A DNA stretch of 12,461 nucleotides, from the NCBI RefSeq assembly GCF_946886695.1, contig NZ_CAMPJD010000074.1, positions 1 through 12,461 of the forward strand, written 5' to 3'. Below, piece by piece: positions 1-9,115 of this stretch. The DNA is from an uncultured Pseudoxanthomonas sp. GTDB lineage: Bacteria > Pseudomonadota > Gammaproteobacteria > Xanthomonadales > Xanthomonadaceae. Both the position numbers and the translations under genes were made by a program. Each line of letters begins with the position of its first letter. The first letter of the stretch is position 1. A model generated the notes under the pieces. It ran no database searches, was not told where the DNA came from, and saw only the letters and a program-made list of their open reading frames with translations.

Positions 1-691
<691 letters not shown>

Positions 692-698
692 CGCAGGC

Positions 699-2546
699 TT
701 ACTCGGTTCCGGCCTCGGGCATCGGCAGCCCGTGCAGGTTAGCGTAGATTCGCTCGGCCAGTGCGGCATTCACGCCTTCCACGCGCGCGATTTCGTCGGC
801 GCCAGCGGCCTTGAGGCCCGCCAATCCTCCGAAATGCTTGAGGAGGCTGGCGCGACGCCGTGGGCCGATGCCGGGAATGTCTTCCAGCTTGCTGGTCATG
901 CGCGCCTTCTGGCGCTTGCCGCGATGACCGGTGATCGCGAAACGGTGCGCTTCGTCGCGCACCTGCTGGATCAGTTGCAATGCCGGCGACGCGGCGCCGG
1001 GCCGTATTTCCCGTCCGTCAGGCAGCACCAGCGTCTCGTGGCCGGCCCGACGCTCGACGCCCTTGGCGACGCCGACCAGCACCACCCCGTCCACGCCAAG
1101 GTCGGCGAGCGCAGCCTGGGCCTGGGCCAGCTGGCCCGCACCGCCGTCGATCAGCAGGACATCGGGCAGTACCCCACCCTCCTCCACTGCACGCCGGAAA
1201 CGGCGCTCGATGGCCTGGTGCATCGCCGCGAAGTCATCGCCCGGCGTGATGCCGGTGATGTTGTAGCGCCGATACTGGGAGCGCACCGCACCGTTGGCAT
1301 CGAAGACCACGCACGACGCGACCGTGGCTTCGCCCATCGTGTGGCTGATGTCGAAGCATTCGATGCGCTTGGCGACGTCGGGCAGCGCGAGCAGCTCCTT
1401 CAGTGCTTCGCTGCGCGCAGTCTGCGCGTTGCGACTGCCCAGCTCGGTCACCAGGGCGATTTCGGCGTTGCGCTTCGCGAGATCCAGGTAGCCGGCGCGT
1501 TCGCTGCGGACGTTCCACTTCAACTGGACCTTGCGGCCTGCCGCCGAGGCCAGCGCATGCTCGATCAGTTCCGCTTCCGGAATCTCGCGATCAAGGACGA
1601 TCTCCTGCGGCGCGGGTTGCTCGGCGTAATACTGCGACACGAACGCACCCAGCACCTCCTCCGCACTGTCCTCGCCATTGGTTTTCGGGAAGAACGTGCG
1701 CGTGCCCAGGTTGCGGCCGTCGCGGAAGGCCAGCAGCAACACGCACGCGTGGCTGCCCTGCATGGCACAGGCAAGCACGTCCAGATCGGCGGCATGCCCA
1801 TCCACGTACTGCCGCGCCTGCAATGTGCGGATCGACGCCACCAGGTCGCGCAGGCGGGCTGCCTTCTCGAATTCGAGCTCCGCGCTGGCCTGCTCCATCG
1901 CCGTGCCGAGCTCGCGCGTGAGTTCATCGCTGCGCCCGTCCAGGAACAACGTCGCGCGACGTACCGATTCCGCGTAGTCCGCCTCTTCCACCAGCCCCAC
2001 ACACGGTCCGCTGCAGCGCCCGATCTGGTACTGCAGGCACGGGCGGGAGCGGTTGCGGAACACGCTGTCCTCGCAGTTGCGGATGCGGAACAGCTTCTGC
2101 ATCAGGTTCAGCGTTTCGCGAACCGCGACAACGCTGGGATACGGGCCGAAATAGCGCCCCGGCACCGCACGGGCGCCACGATGGAATGCGATGCGCGGCC
2201 ATTCCTCGCGCGTGAGCAGCACGTAGGGATAACTCTTGTCGTCGCGCAGCAGCACGTTGTAGCGCGGCGTCAGCGACTTGATCAGCTGGTTCTCCAGCAG
2301 CAGCGCTTCGGCTTCCGTGCGGGTGACGGTCACGTCCATGCGCACGACCTGCGACAGCATCGACAGGATGCGCGGCGACTTGGGCGAACTGTTGAAGTAG
2401 CTGGCGACGCGCTTGCGCAGCGCGCCGGCCTTGCCGACGTACAGCAGGGCATCGTCTGCGGCGTACATGCGGTACACCCCGGGTGCCGTGCTCAAGCCGG
2501 CAGCGAACGCCTTGCCGTCGAATTCCGCCTGGGGACTGCCGCTCAT
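699..2546 (-). CDS. uvrC: UvrABC excinuclease subunit C
   Basis: UvrC makes the two incisions flanking a lesion in nucleotide excision repair after UvrA/UvrB loading. The product is 615 residues, the usual size. Visible domains are: an N-terminal GIY-YIG nuclease (GVY at 23-25, YVGK at 36-39, R43/R46, catalytic-type E85); a cysteine cluster C158, C170, C178, C182, with the 12/8/4 spacing of the E. coli iron-sulphur cysteines as I recall it; a UVR motif (about 205-240) for UvrB contact; an RNase H-like second nuclease with D399 (CFDISH), D467 (LLIDGG) and D531/H534; and two helix-hairpin-helix motifs (about 553-605, IPGIGPRRR). All key residues are present. The chosen ATG overlaps the upstream stop as ATGA. 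A longer in-frame reading to 2753 lies wholly inside the upstream gene and lacks family character. There is no clear Shine-Dalgarno, so coupling to the upstream gene is likely. Confidence 0.97.
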   Translation of the reverse strand: MSGSPQAEFDGKAFAAGLSTAPGVYRMYAADDALLYVGKAGALRKRVASYFNSSPKSPRILSMLSQVVRMDVTVTRTEAEALLLENQLIKSLTPRYNVLLRDDKSYPYVLLTREEWPRIAFHRGARAVPGRYFGPYPSVVAVRETLNLMQKLFRIRNCEDSVFRNRSRPCLQYQIGRCSGPCVGLVEEADYAESVRRATLFLDGRSDELTRELGTAMEQASAELEFEKAARLRDLVASIRTLQARQYVDGHAADLDVLACAMQGSHACVLLLAFRDGRNLGTRTFFPKTNGEDSAEEVLGAFVSQYYAEQPAPQEIVLDREIPEAELIEHALASAAGRKVQLKWNVRSERAGYLDLAKRNAEIALVTELGSRNAQTARSEALKELLALPDVAKRIECFDISHTMGEATVASCVVFDANGAVRSQYRRYNITGITPGDDFAAMHQAIERRFRRAVEEGGVLPDVLLIDGGAGQLAQAQAALADLGVDGVVLVGVAKGVERRAGHETLVLPDGREIRPGAASPALQLIQQVRDEAHRFAITGHRGKRQKARMTSKLEDIPGIGPRRRASLLKHFGGLAGLKAAGADEIARVEGVNAALAERIYANLHGLPMPEAGTE

Positions 2547-3967
2547 TCGTCGATCGGAACGTGGCTCAATTCGCCGGTGGCGATATCGTAGCGCAGCACT
2601 GCGTGTGCATCCGTCTCCGCGATCCATACCGCGCCTGCGGCGACGGAAAGACCCGCCGGGCCATGCAGGGCCCGGGGCAGCGCCACCGTGGTCAGTTCGC
2701 CGCCACCCAGGCGCAGGGTGCGCAGGCTGCCGTTGCCGCTGTCTGCAATCCACATGACGGGGGCGTCGGGGCTCAGTGCGATGGCCTGCGGATGCTGGAG
2801 CCGTGCGCGGTCACGCGGGCCGTCCTCGGCCCCGAACGTCCACGCGCCCTGCCCGATCAGCGTCTGCACGGTATCGCCACGCAATTGCATCGAACGCACT
2901 GCCGAACCGACCGCATCGCAGACGTAGAGCGTCTGCAGCACGGCAGCCAGCCCGGCCGGCTGCGCGAAGGCCGCCATCGGCCCGCTGCCATCGCGGACAT
3001 CGAGTTGCCCGGAGCCTGCGCGCGCGCGGATCTCGCGCGTGCCCAGGTCGTAGCTCCACACCCGGTTGTCGCCCGCCATTGCGAGGAAGATCTGGTTGTT
3101 GTTCACCACCAGCGCCTGCGGCTGGTTGAGCGCCACGTTGCGGGGCGCGGCGACCACGCCCTCGACCGGTTCGCCTGCGCGGCCGTTGCCGCAGAGGGTG
3201 TCCACGGTGCTGGTGGGCAGGTTGATACGCCGCAGGGCATGGTTTCCTGTGTCCGCCACGTACAGCGATTCGCGCACCAGTGCCAGCCCCTGCGGACGGC
3301 GGAACGCGGCGTGGTTGAGCTCGCCATCGGCGAGGTCGGGGGTGCCCATGCCGAATTGCCGGATCACCCGCCCCAGGTGATTGCACTCGAGCACGCGGTG
3401 GTGGCCGCTGTCGGCGACGAACAGGCGGTCAGGCGTGGCCACCAGTCCGGTGGGGAAGCACAACGGCATCCGGGGTTCCGGCTGGGCTTCCCGGAACGTC
3501 CGCAGATCATCGTCCGGCGGCACATGCAGTCCGTCACACAGGCGCGCGATGTGCCGCTCCAGGTCGGCCAGCCCATCCGCTCCGACGATCCGGTGCTGGA
3601 CCTGACCCTCCCCATCGATCAGCAGTACCGTCGGCCACGATTCCACCCCGAAACGCTGCCACGCCACCCAGTCGGCGTCGTGCGCCAGCGGCAACCCGTT
3701 GCCGTGCCGGCGCAGGCGCTTCAGGGCGCTGTGCGGGTCGCGCTCGCTGTCGAAGCGTGGCACATGGATGGCCAACGCCTGCAGCCGGCCCAGGTGACGC
3801 GCCTGCAGTACTGCCAGATCGTTGAGCCGCTGCGCGCACCAGGCAGAGGCGCTGTTGACGAACGCCAGCGCGACGATGCGCCCCCGCTGCTCATGCAGCG
3901 TGGTCGCCGGCGCATTGAGCCACTGCAGGGCGCGAGGCAGTTCGGGGGCCAAGGTCATGTCCGTCAT
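2543..3967 (-). CDS. Thioredoxin-fold/NHL-repeat beta-propeller protein (NHLRC2-like)
   Basis: The 474-residue protein has two parts. Residues 1 to about 150 look like a thioredoxin-fold domain: a central strand IVALAFVNSASAWCA, then LQALAIHVP, and a cis-proline-type segment SWPTVLLIDGEG (W111-P112). Residues about 170-470 contain about six NHL-type repeats with the recurring pattern LFVADSGHHRVL, LYVADTGNHALRRI, MWIADSGNGSLRTL, VWIAETDAHAVLRY, as expected for a six-bladed propeller. This architecture is that of NHLRC2 and its bacterial relatives. No signal peptide is evident, so it is probably cytoplasmic. The usual CXXC is reduced to C44-A-Q-R47, so classical disulphide exchange is unlikely. 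Function and ligand are unknown. It starts 22 bases after the phosphatase stop, with AGGGA just upstream; a second ATG three codons in (3958) is possible. Its end overlaps uvrC by four bases. Confidence 0.88.
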   Translation of the reverse strand: MTDMTLAPELPRALQWLNAPATTLHEQRGRIVALAFVNSASAWCAQRLNDLAVLQARHLGRLQALAIHVPRFDSERDPHSALKRLRRHGNGLPLAHDADWVAWQRFGVESWPTVLLIDGEGQVQHRIVGADGLADLERHIARLCDGLHVPPDDDLRTFREAQPEPRMPLCFPTGLVATPDRLFVADSGHHRVLECNHLGRVIRQFGMGTPDLADGELNHAAFRRPQGLALVRESLYVADTGNHALRRINLPTSTVDTLCGNGRAGEPVEGVVAAPRNVALNQPQALVVNNNQIFLAMAGDNRVWSYDLGTREIRARAGSGQLDVRDGSGPMAAFAQPAGLAAVLQTLYVCDAVGSAVRSMQLRGDTVQTLIGQGAWTFGAEDGPRDRARLQHPQAIALSPDAPVMWIADSGNGSLRTLRLGGGELTTVALPRALHGPAGLSVAAGAVWIAETDAHAVLRYDIATGELSHVPIDE

Positions 3968-3989
3968 CTTCCCTGATTATGCCCAAGTC

Positions 3990-4454
3990 TCATTCCGGGG
4001 AGAGCCGGGCCACGACCGCCTGTGCGGCGGAATCGACCAGTCGCCAGACCCGCTGGAAGTCCTCCGGCCCGCCCGTATAGGGGTCCGGCACTTCGCCTCC
4101 GGCCTGCACGCTGGCCCATTCCAGCAGCAGCACCACCCGGTCGCGCCGGGTCGCAGGCGCGATCTGCAACACGTCGCGCAGGTTCGCGCGGTCGGCGCAG
4201 AGCAGCCAGTCGAATGTATCGAAATCGCGTGCGGACAGCTTACGCGCGCGCTGCTTGGCGATATCGACGCCATGGTCGCGGGCGCAGGCAATGGCGCGGC
4301 GATCCGGCGATTCACCGGCATGCCAGCCACCGGTACCGGCCGAATCCACCTCCACCTGACCGGCCACCGGCGACGCCCCCAGCCGGGCGCGCAACGCGCC
4401 TTCGGCCATCGGAGAGCGACAGATGTTGCCCAGGCAGACGACCAGCAGCTTCAC
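3990..4454 (-). CDS. Low-molecular-weight protein tyrosine phosphatase
   Basis: This is a small cytoplasmic phosphatase of 154 residues, the standard family length. The N-terminal P-loop C7-L-G-N-I-C-R13-S gives the CX5R catalytic signature, and the general acid lies in DPYTGG (D124-P125-Y126). [14 protein letters not shown] near residues 38-51 is another family hallmark. The start is GTG at 4454, which overlaps the kdsB stop as GTGA; the same frame is open much further upstream, but only inside kdsB. A homologue follows kdsB in Pseudomonas as well, as I recall. Bacterial members often act on tyrosine kinases that control exopolysaccharide (Wzb, Etp type). Here the neighbours are lipid A/Kdo genes with no kinase in view, so the substrate is unknown. 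Confidence 0.93.
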   Translation of the reverse strand: MKLLVVCLGNICRSPMAEGALRARLGASPVAGQVEVDSAGTGGWHAGESPDRRAIACARDHGVDIAKQRARKLSARDFDTFDWLLCADRANLRDVLQIAPATRRDRVVLLLEWASVQAGGEVPDPYTGGPEDFQRVWRLVDSAAQAVVARLSPE

Positions 4455-5215
4455 TGTTCCGCGCCCTGCAGGATGGATTCCGCGCGGGCGAGGTCTTCCG
4501 GGGTGTCCACGCCGGGAGGAAACGGCTCGGGCGTCAGCGCCACGGCGATCCGGTGGCCGGCTTCGAGTGCCCGCAACTGCTCCAGCGACTCGACCTGCTC
4601 CAGCCGGCCGGGCGGCATCTGCGAGAACCGGCGCAGGAAGCCGGCGCGATAGGCGTAGATGCCGATGTGGCGCAACCACTGGCCGGCAGGAAGAGCATCG
4701 CGCGACTGCGCGAAGGCATCGCGGTGCCAGGGGATCGGCGCGCGACTGAAGTACAGCGCATCGCCATTGGCGGCACGCACCAGCTTGACCGCATTCGGAT
4801 CGAACAACGTGGCAGCGTCGTCGATGGGCACCGCCAGCGTCGCCATCTCCGCGCCACTGGACGCCAGCGTATCGGCAACCGCCCGGATGCCGGCCGGCGG
4901 CGCGAACGGTTCGTCGCCCTGCAGATTCACCACGAGCGCATCGTCGGCCCATCCGGCGATGTCCGCGCATTCCGCGAGGCGATCGCTGCCCGATGCATGC
5001 CGTTCGGATGTCATCGCCACGCGCACTTCGGTGGCCTGCAATGCGTCACGGATGCGGGCATCGTCCGTGGCAACCCAGACTTCCCGCGCACCGGCAGCCA
5101 GCGCGCGGCGCGCCACATGGACGACCAGTGGCGTGCCGCCGAGGGGACGCAGCGGTTTCCCGGGCAGCCGCGACGCGGCATAGCGGGCAGGAATGGCAAC
5201 GATGAAATCGGTCAT
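4451..5215 (-). CDS. kdsB: 3-deoxy-manno-octulosonate cytidylyltransferase (CMP-Kdo synthetase)
   Basis: KdsB activates Kdo with CTP to give CMP-Kdo, the donor for adding Kdo to lipid IVA in lipopolysaccharide synthesis. The 254-residue cytoplasmic protein has the nucleotidyltransferase signature [13 protein letters not shown] (8-20), ATDD (49-52), GSDR (76-79), QGDEP with the metal-binding D101, HIGIYAYR (183-190), [12 protein letters not shown] (207-218) and GVDTPEDL with the second metal ligand D237. Its length is close to the E. coli enzyme (248). The ATG at 5215 follows lpxK by 36 bases, the largest gap in the window, with only a weak GGA upstream. Its stop overlaps the phosphatase start. 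I see no hairpin or promoter in the 36-base gap. Confidence 0.97.
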   Translation of the reverse strand: MTDFIVAIPARYAASRLPGKPLRPLGGTPLVVHVARRALAAGAREVWVATDDARIRDALQATEVRVAMTSERHASGSDRLAECADIAGWADDALVVNLQGDEPFAPPAGIRAVADTLASSGAEMATLAVPIDDAATLFDPNAVKLVRAANGDALYFSRAPIPWHRDAFAQSRDALPAGQWLRHIGIYAYRAGFLRRFSQMPPGRLEQVESLEQLRALEAGHRIAVALTPEPFPPGVDTPEDLARAESILQGAEQ

Positions 5216-5251
5216 CGGGGTCCGGATCGGGTCAGGGATGAAGGGAGCGAT

Positions 5252-6274
5252 CTACTTCGCATCGGCTGCGGGCAGACGCGCGCGGCCCAACCGGTCCAGC
5301 AATGCGATCCAGAACGCCTCCGGCAGCTTCGCCGTCACCGGCACGCTGTAGAACCAGTTGTTGGCGAACGCGGCACACTTCACGGCATCCTTCTCGGTCA
5401 TGAGGACCGGCAGTTCGCTGCCGAACGCGAAATCTTCCGCACGGTACGCATGATGGTCCGCGAACGCATGCGGCACCACGCCCAGGCCGCGCCGCCTCAA
5501 CATGGCGAAGAAACGGGCCGGATTGCCGATGCCGGCCACCGCATGCACGCGCTGGCCGGCAAAACTCGCCAGCGGCTTCGGCCGGCCCCCCTGCAACGGC
5601 AGCGCGTCATCGGCCTGCAACTGCATCGGCCATTCACCGAAGGCTGCCGTGTCATCGGACGACGGCAGGTTCACTACCCGGAACCCGCACGTCGCCGCGC
5701 GCGCCACGGGCTCGCGCAGGGGACCGGCGGGCATGAGCCGTCCATTGCCATAACGGCGCGCACCATCGATCACCTCGATCTCCACGTCGCGCTGCAGGCG
5801 ATAGTGCTGCAGTCCGTCGTCGCAGATCACCACGTCGCAACCAGCCGCCACCAGGGCCTCGGCCGCCGCGACACGATCACGGTCCACCCGCACCCGCGTG
5901 CCGGTATGCCGCGCGATGAGGACGGGCTCGTCCCCCCCTTCTTCGGGCGGAGTCGCCGCATCCACCCAGCGCGCCTGCGCCCCGTCGCGGCGACCGTAAC
6001 CGCGGCTCGCCACACCCGGCCTGAAACCCGCCGCGCGCAGTCGCTCCACCAGCGCGATGGTCAGCGGCGTCTTGCCGGTGCCGCCGGCCGTGATGTTGCC
6101 CACCACGATGACCGGCACGCCCACCCGTCGCTGGCGCAGCAGCCCAGCCCGGTACAGCCGGCTGCGCAGGGCAACCAGCACGCCATATACGCCCGCGAGC
6201 GCACGGGCCCACAGGGGCACCGGCCCGTTGCCAAACCAGTAGTCTGGCGGTTGCGGCATCGCGCGGTGGCTCAC
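5252..6274 (-). CDS. lpxK: Tetraacyldisaccharide 4'-kinase
   Basis: LpxK phosphorylates the 4' position of the lipid A disaccharide precursor at the inner face of the inner membrane, giving lipid IVA. The 340-residue protein has a hydrophobic N-terminal segment (about 20-38) for membrane association, the P-loop [11 protein letters not shown] (59-69), SRGYGR (90-95), GDEP (114-117), DDGLQH (152-157), GIGNP (248-252) and TEKDAVK (293-299), all conserved in LpxK. It is slightly longer than the E. coli enzyme (328). I chose GTG at 6274, which overlaps the msbA stop as GTGA and is preceded by GAGG. An ATG five codons in (6259) is an alternative start. The order msbA-lpxK is the same as in E. coli. 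Confidence 0.97.
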   Translation of the reverse strand: MSHRAMPQPPDYWFGNGPVPLWARALAGVYGVLVALRSRLYRAGLLRQRRVGVPVIVVGNITAGGTGKTPLTIALVERLRAAGFRPGVASRGYGRRDGAQARWVDAATPPEEGGDEPVLIARHTGTRVRVDRDRVAAAEALVAAGCDVVICDDGLQHYRLQRDVEIEVIDGARRYGNGRLMPAGPLREPVARAATCGFRVVNLPSSDDTAAFGEWPMQLQADDALPLQGGRPKPLASFAGQRVHAVAGIGNPARFFAMLRRRGLGVVPHAFADHHAYRAEDFAFGSELPVLMTEKDAVKCAAFANNWFYSVPVTAKLPEAFWIALLDRLGRARLPAADAK

Positions 6275-8025
6275 CCCGCCTCACCCTCGCGGAACTGCAT
6301 CTGGTGAAGATGTGCGTAAAGGCCGCCTCGTGCCAGCAGTTCCGCGTGCGTGCCCTGCTCGACCAGGCGACCCTGGTCCAGCACGAGCACCTGGTCGGCG
6401 TGCTCGATGGTCGACAGGCGATGCGCGATGACCAGCGTGGTGCGGTCCGGCATCAACTTCTGCAGGGCGTTCTGCACCAGCCGCTCGGATTCGTTGTCGA
6501 GCGCGGCCGTGGCCTCGTCGAGGATCAGAATCGGTGCGTCCTTCAACATCGCGCGGGCGATCGCCAGGCGTTGGCGCTGGCCACCGGACAGGCGGCCACC
6601 TTTGTTGCCGATCGGCGCCTGCATGCGCTCGGGCATCTCCTGCACGAATTCCATCGCGTTGGCGCCACGGACGGCCTCTTCCATCGCCGTGGCCTCGGCT
6701 CCCTGCAGTTCGCCATACGCCACGTTCGCGGCCACGGTACCGTCGAACAGCATCACCTGCTGCCCCACCAGCGCGATCTGCCGGCGCAGGTCCGCGAGCC
6801 GGTAGTCCTGCAGCGGATAGCCGTCGAGCAGGATCTGGCCGGATTCGGCCTCGTAGAAGCGCGGGATCAGCTTGATCAGCGTCGACTTGCCGCTGCCGGA
6901 GCGCCCGACGATGGCGGTGACGGTGCCCGGGCGGGCGGTGAAACTGATGCCCTCCAGCGCCGGCCGGCTCTGGCCGGGATAACGCGTGGTGATGTCGCGG
7001 AATTCGAGCAGTCCCTTCGAGCGCTCGAGCGCGCGGCTGCCCGTATCCCGCTCGTCCTCGGCGTCGAGCACGGAAAACAGGCGCTGTGCCGAAGCGACGC
7101 CCCGCTGCAGCATGTTCTGCACGTTGGTCAGCTGCTTGAGTGCCGGGATGATCGCCATCATCGAGATCATCAGCGTGACGAAACCGCCCGCCGTCAGCCG
7201 GCCGGCCATCGCTTCGCGGCCCGCGAAGAACAGCAGCAGCGCCAGGCCGATTGCGCCCATCAACTGCACCATCGCCGAGGAGACGCTGCGCGTGGCTTCA
7301 ACCTTCATCGCCAGCCTCAGGTTCGCGTTCGCCAGACCTTCATAGCGCGCCAGCTCGCTGCCCTGCGCGCCGTAGACCTTGACTTCCTGCTGGTTGGACA
7401 GCGTCTGGTCCGCGGCCTGCATCATCTCGGCGCCACTCTCCTGGATGCGATGACTGATGCGCCGGTAACGCTTGGCCACCTTGTCCATGATCCACGCCAG
7501 CGGCGGGGCCATGATCAGGATCGCCAGCGTGACCTGCCAACTGGTCCAGAACATCACCACCAGCGCGGCGATGATCTGCAGCACCTGCTGCAGCATCACC
7601 TTCATCGCATCGACGGCGGCCTGCGCCATCTGGTCGGCGTCGGATCCCAGGCGGACCAGCATGGCCGGTACGGGTTCGGTATCGAAGCGAAGGCCCGGCA
7701 ACCGCAGGTACTTGCCCAGCACGTTCACGCGCACGTCGCGCGCGATGCTGCGCGCCGCCTTGCCCATGCCCATGTCGGTGACATAACCGGCGATGCCGCG
7801 GATGACGAACAGGCCCACGATGGCCAGCGGCAGCAGCAGGCTCTTGGCCTTGTCGCGATCGATGAAGGTCTCGTTGACCACCGGTTCCATCAGCTTGCTG
7901 AACGCGCCGCCTGCCGCCGCCTCGATCAGCATGCCGACCGCGGCGAGCGCGAGCAGCCCGCGGTATGGCCTGGCAAAGCCCATCAGCCGCTTGTAGACCT
8001 GCCAGGCAGAGCCGTCGCGGCTCAC
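6271..8025 (-). CDS. msbA: Lipid A export ABC transporter, ATP-binding/permease protein (MsbA)
   Basis: MsbA is a homodimeric ABC half-transporter that flips core-lipid A across the inner membrane. The 584-residue protein has an N-terminal six-helix domain (about 20-310) fused to a nucleotide-binding domain (about 340-580). The latter has Walker [10 protein letters not shown] (374-382), Q-loop VGQQ (about 420-423), signature LSGGQ (479-483), Walker B ILILDEAT with catalytic E504, D-loop ALD, and switch H535 (IAHRLSTI). Length and architecture match the family and nothing essential is missing. The start is GTG at 8025, overlapping the exbD stop as GTGA, with GAGG in the exbD end as a likely Shine-Dalgarno. 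Identification as MsbA rather than another exporter rests on the fold and on the immediately following lpxK. Confidence 0.95.
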   Translation of the reverse strand: MSRDGSAWQVYKRLMGFARPYRGLLALAAVGMLIEAAAGGAFSKLMEPVVNETFIDRDKAKSLLLPLAIVGLFVIRGIAGYVTDMGMGKAARSIARDVRVNVLGKYLRLPGLRFDTEPVPAMLVRLGSDADQMAQAAVDAMKVMLQQVLQIIAALVVMFWTSWQVTLAILIMAPPLAWIMDKVAKRYRRISHRIQESGAEMMQAADQTLSNQQEVKVYGAQGSELARYEGLANANLRLAMKVEATRSVSSAMVQLMGAIGLALLLFFAGREAMAGRLTAGGFVTLMISMMAIIPALKQLTNVQNMLQRGVASAQRLFSVLDAEDERDTGSRALERSKGLLEFRDITTRYPGQSRPALEGISFTARPGTVTAIVGRSGSGKSTLIKLIPRFYEAESGQILLDGYPLQDYRLADLRRQIALVGQQVMLFDGTVAANVAYGELQGAEATAMEEAVRGANAMEFVQEMPERMQAPIGNKGGRLSGGQRQRLAIARAMLKDAPILILDEATAALDNESERLVQNALQKLMPDRTTLVIAHRLSTIEHADQVLVLDQGRLVEQGTHAELLARGGLYAHLHQMQFREGEAG

Positions 8026-8444
8026 TTCTTCGCCTCGGGCGCGGTGGCGATGTTGATTTTCCGGAAACCCAGCTGGCCCAGCGCGTCCAGCGCCGTCACC
8101 ACCGCCTGGTGCGGCGTGCGCGCATCGGCACGCAACAGCACGGGGCGGCCACGGTCATTGCCCGCCACCTGCTGCAGCGTCTGCTTCAGGGCATCGATGT
8201 CGGGGCGGAGGACTTCATGCTCGTCCACGAAATAGCGCCCGTCGGCATTGATGAGCACACTCAGCGCCTTGACCTGCGCCGCCACCGGCTCGCCATTGGC
8301 GCTCGGCAGCTGGAGCTGCAACATCGAGCGTGCATCGAATGTGGTGGTGATGACGAAGAAGATGATCAGCACCAGGATCACGTCGATCAACGGCACGAGG
8401 TTGATCTCGGGTTCTTCCTGCGCGCGGTCGTCGCGGATGCGCAT
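8022..8444 (-). CDS. exbD: ExbD/TolR family biopolymer transport protein
   Basis: This is the 140-residue small subunit of an ExbB-ExbD proton-driven motor in the inner membrane. A short cytoplasmic N-terminus is followed by one membrane helix (about 16-36) with the essential aspartate D21 in NLVPLIDVILVL, the residue taken to carry protons in this family, and then a periplasmic domain (about 45-135). The ATG at 8444 lies nine bases after the exbB stop, with GAGG eight bases upstream. Its end overlaps msbA. There is no tonB or tolA in the window. Association with comEC, msbA and lpxK is the arrangement I recall from other gammaproteobacteria. The actual driven partner is not known from sequence. 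Confidence 0.92.
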   Translation of the reverse strand: MRIRDDRAQEEPEINLVPLIDVILVLIIFFVITTTFDARSMLQLQLPSANGEPVAAQVKALSVLINADGRYFVDEHEVLRPDIDALKQTLQQVAGNDRGRPVLLRADARTPHQAVVTALDALGQLGFRKINIATAPEAKK

Positions 8445-8453
8445 GCGCAGGCC

Positions 8454-9113
8454 TCAGGCGCTGGCGGGCGCCGGCGCGACCACGCCGGACGGGCGCGCCA
8501 CCGGGCGGGGATGGCGGGCTTCCAGCGCATCGACCAGCGCCGTAGCTTCCTTCTCCATCTCCATCACGTAACCGGTGACCTTGCCACGGAAATAGCGGTG
8601 GAACAGCAGCGCCGGGATGGCCACGATCATGCCCGCCGCGGCGCACACCAGTGCCTTGCCGATGCCGCCCGCCAGCGCGTTGACATCGCCCACGCCACTG
8701 TCCTGGATGCCCAGGAACATCTGGATCATGCCCACCACGGTGCCCAGCAGACCCAGCAGCGGACCGGCGGACGCGATGCTGCCGAGGGCGTTGAGGAACT
8801 TTTCCATCCGGTGGACGACATGCCGGCCGGTGTCCTCGATGCGCTCGCGGATCTGCTCGCGCGGCTTGTTGCGCACGTCCAGCGCAGCCGCCAGCACCTC
8901 GCCCAAAGGCGAGTTGCGGCGCAGCGAGTCGATGTGCGCGGCCTCCAGTTGCCCGCGGCCGGCCCAGGCACGGACTTCCTCACCCAGACCGGGCGGCAGG
9001 ATTTCCTTTCGGCGGAGCGACCAGAAGCGTTCCACCACGATGGCCAGGGCCAGTATGCCGAGCAGCAGCAGCGGGATCATCGGCCAACCGCCGGCCTTCA
9101 CCAGTTCCAGCAC
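8454..9113 (-). CDS. exbB: ExbB/TolQ/MotA family proton channel protein
   Basis: This is the large subunit of the ExbB-ExbD motor, 219 residues with three membrane segments near 11-29, 110-135 and 148-172. The second helix carries the family motif GPLLGLLGTVVGMI with T125. The third reads GIGKALVCAAAGMIVAIP, with lysine 153 where E. coli ExbB has E176 and alanine 158 at the place of T181, by my by-eye alignment. The C-terminal tail (about 200-219) is rich in proline and alanine. I chose GTG at 9113 because GGAGGA lies six bases upstream and the resulting start (LELVKAGGWPMIPLLLLG) is typical. The frame is open further upstream, but only inside comEC. It follows the comEC stop by two bases. 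Confidence 0.92.
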   Translation of the reverse strand: MLELVKAGGWPMIPLLLLGILALAIVVERFWSLRRKEILPPGLGEEVRAWAGRGQLEAAHIDSLRRNSPLGEVLAAALDVRNKPREQIRERIEDTGRHVVHRMEKFLNALGSIASAGPLLGLLGTVVGMIQMFLGIQDSGVGDVNALAGGIGKALVCAAAGMIVAIPALLFHRYFRGKVTGYVMEMEKEATALVDALEARHPRPVARPSGVVAPAPASA

Positions 9114-9115
9114 GT

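Noticed and set aside
2547..2753. N-terminal extension of uvrC up to 2753
   Set aside because: The extra residues are Arg/Pro-rich, have no family counterpart and lie inside the NHL gene; ATG 2546 with the ATGA overlap fits better.
3968..3989. CATAAT in the gap before the NHL gene as a promoter -10 box
   Set aside because: No acceptable -35 box lies about 17 bases upstream, and it would place the start of transcription almost on the ATG; one box alone is not enough.
3990..4970. A 326-residue minus-strand frame ending at the phosphatase stop
   Set aside because: Only its last 154 residues are phosphatase-like; the rest reads through kdsB in another frame. The GTG at 4454 gives the correct family length, so this is not a fusion protein.
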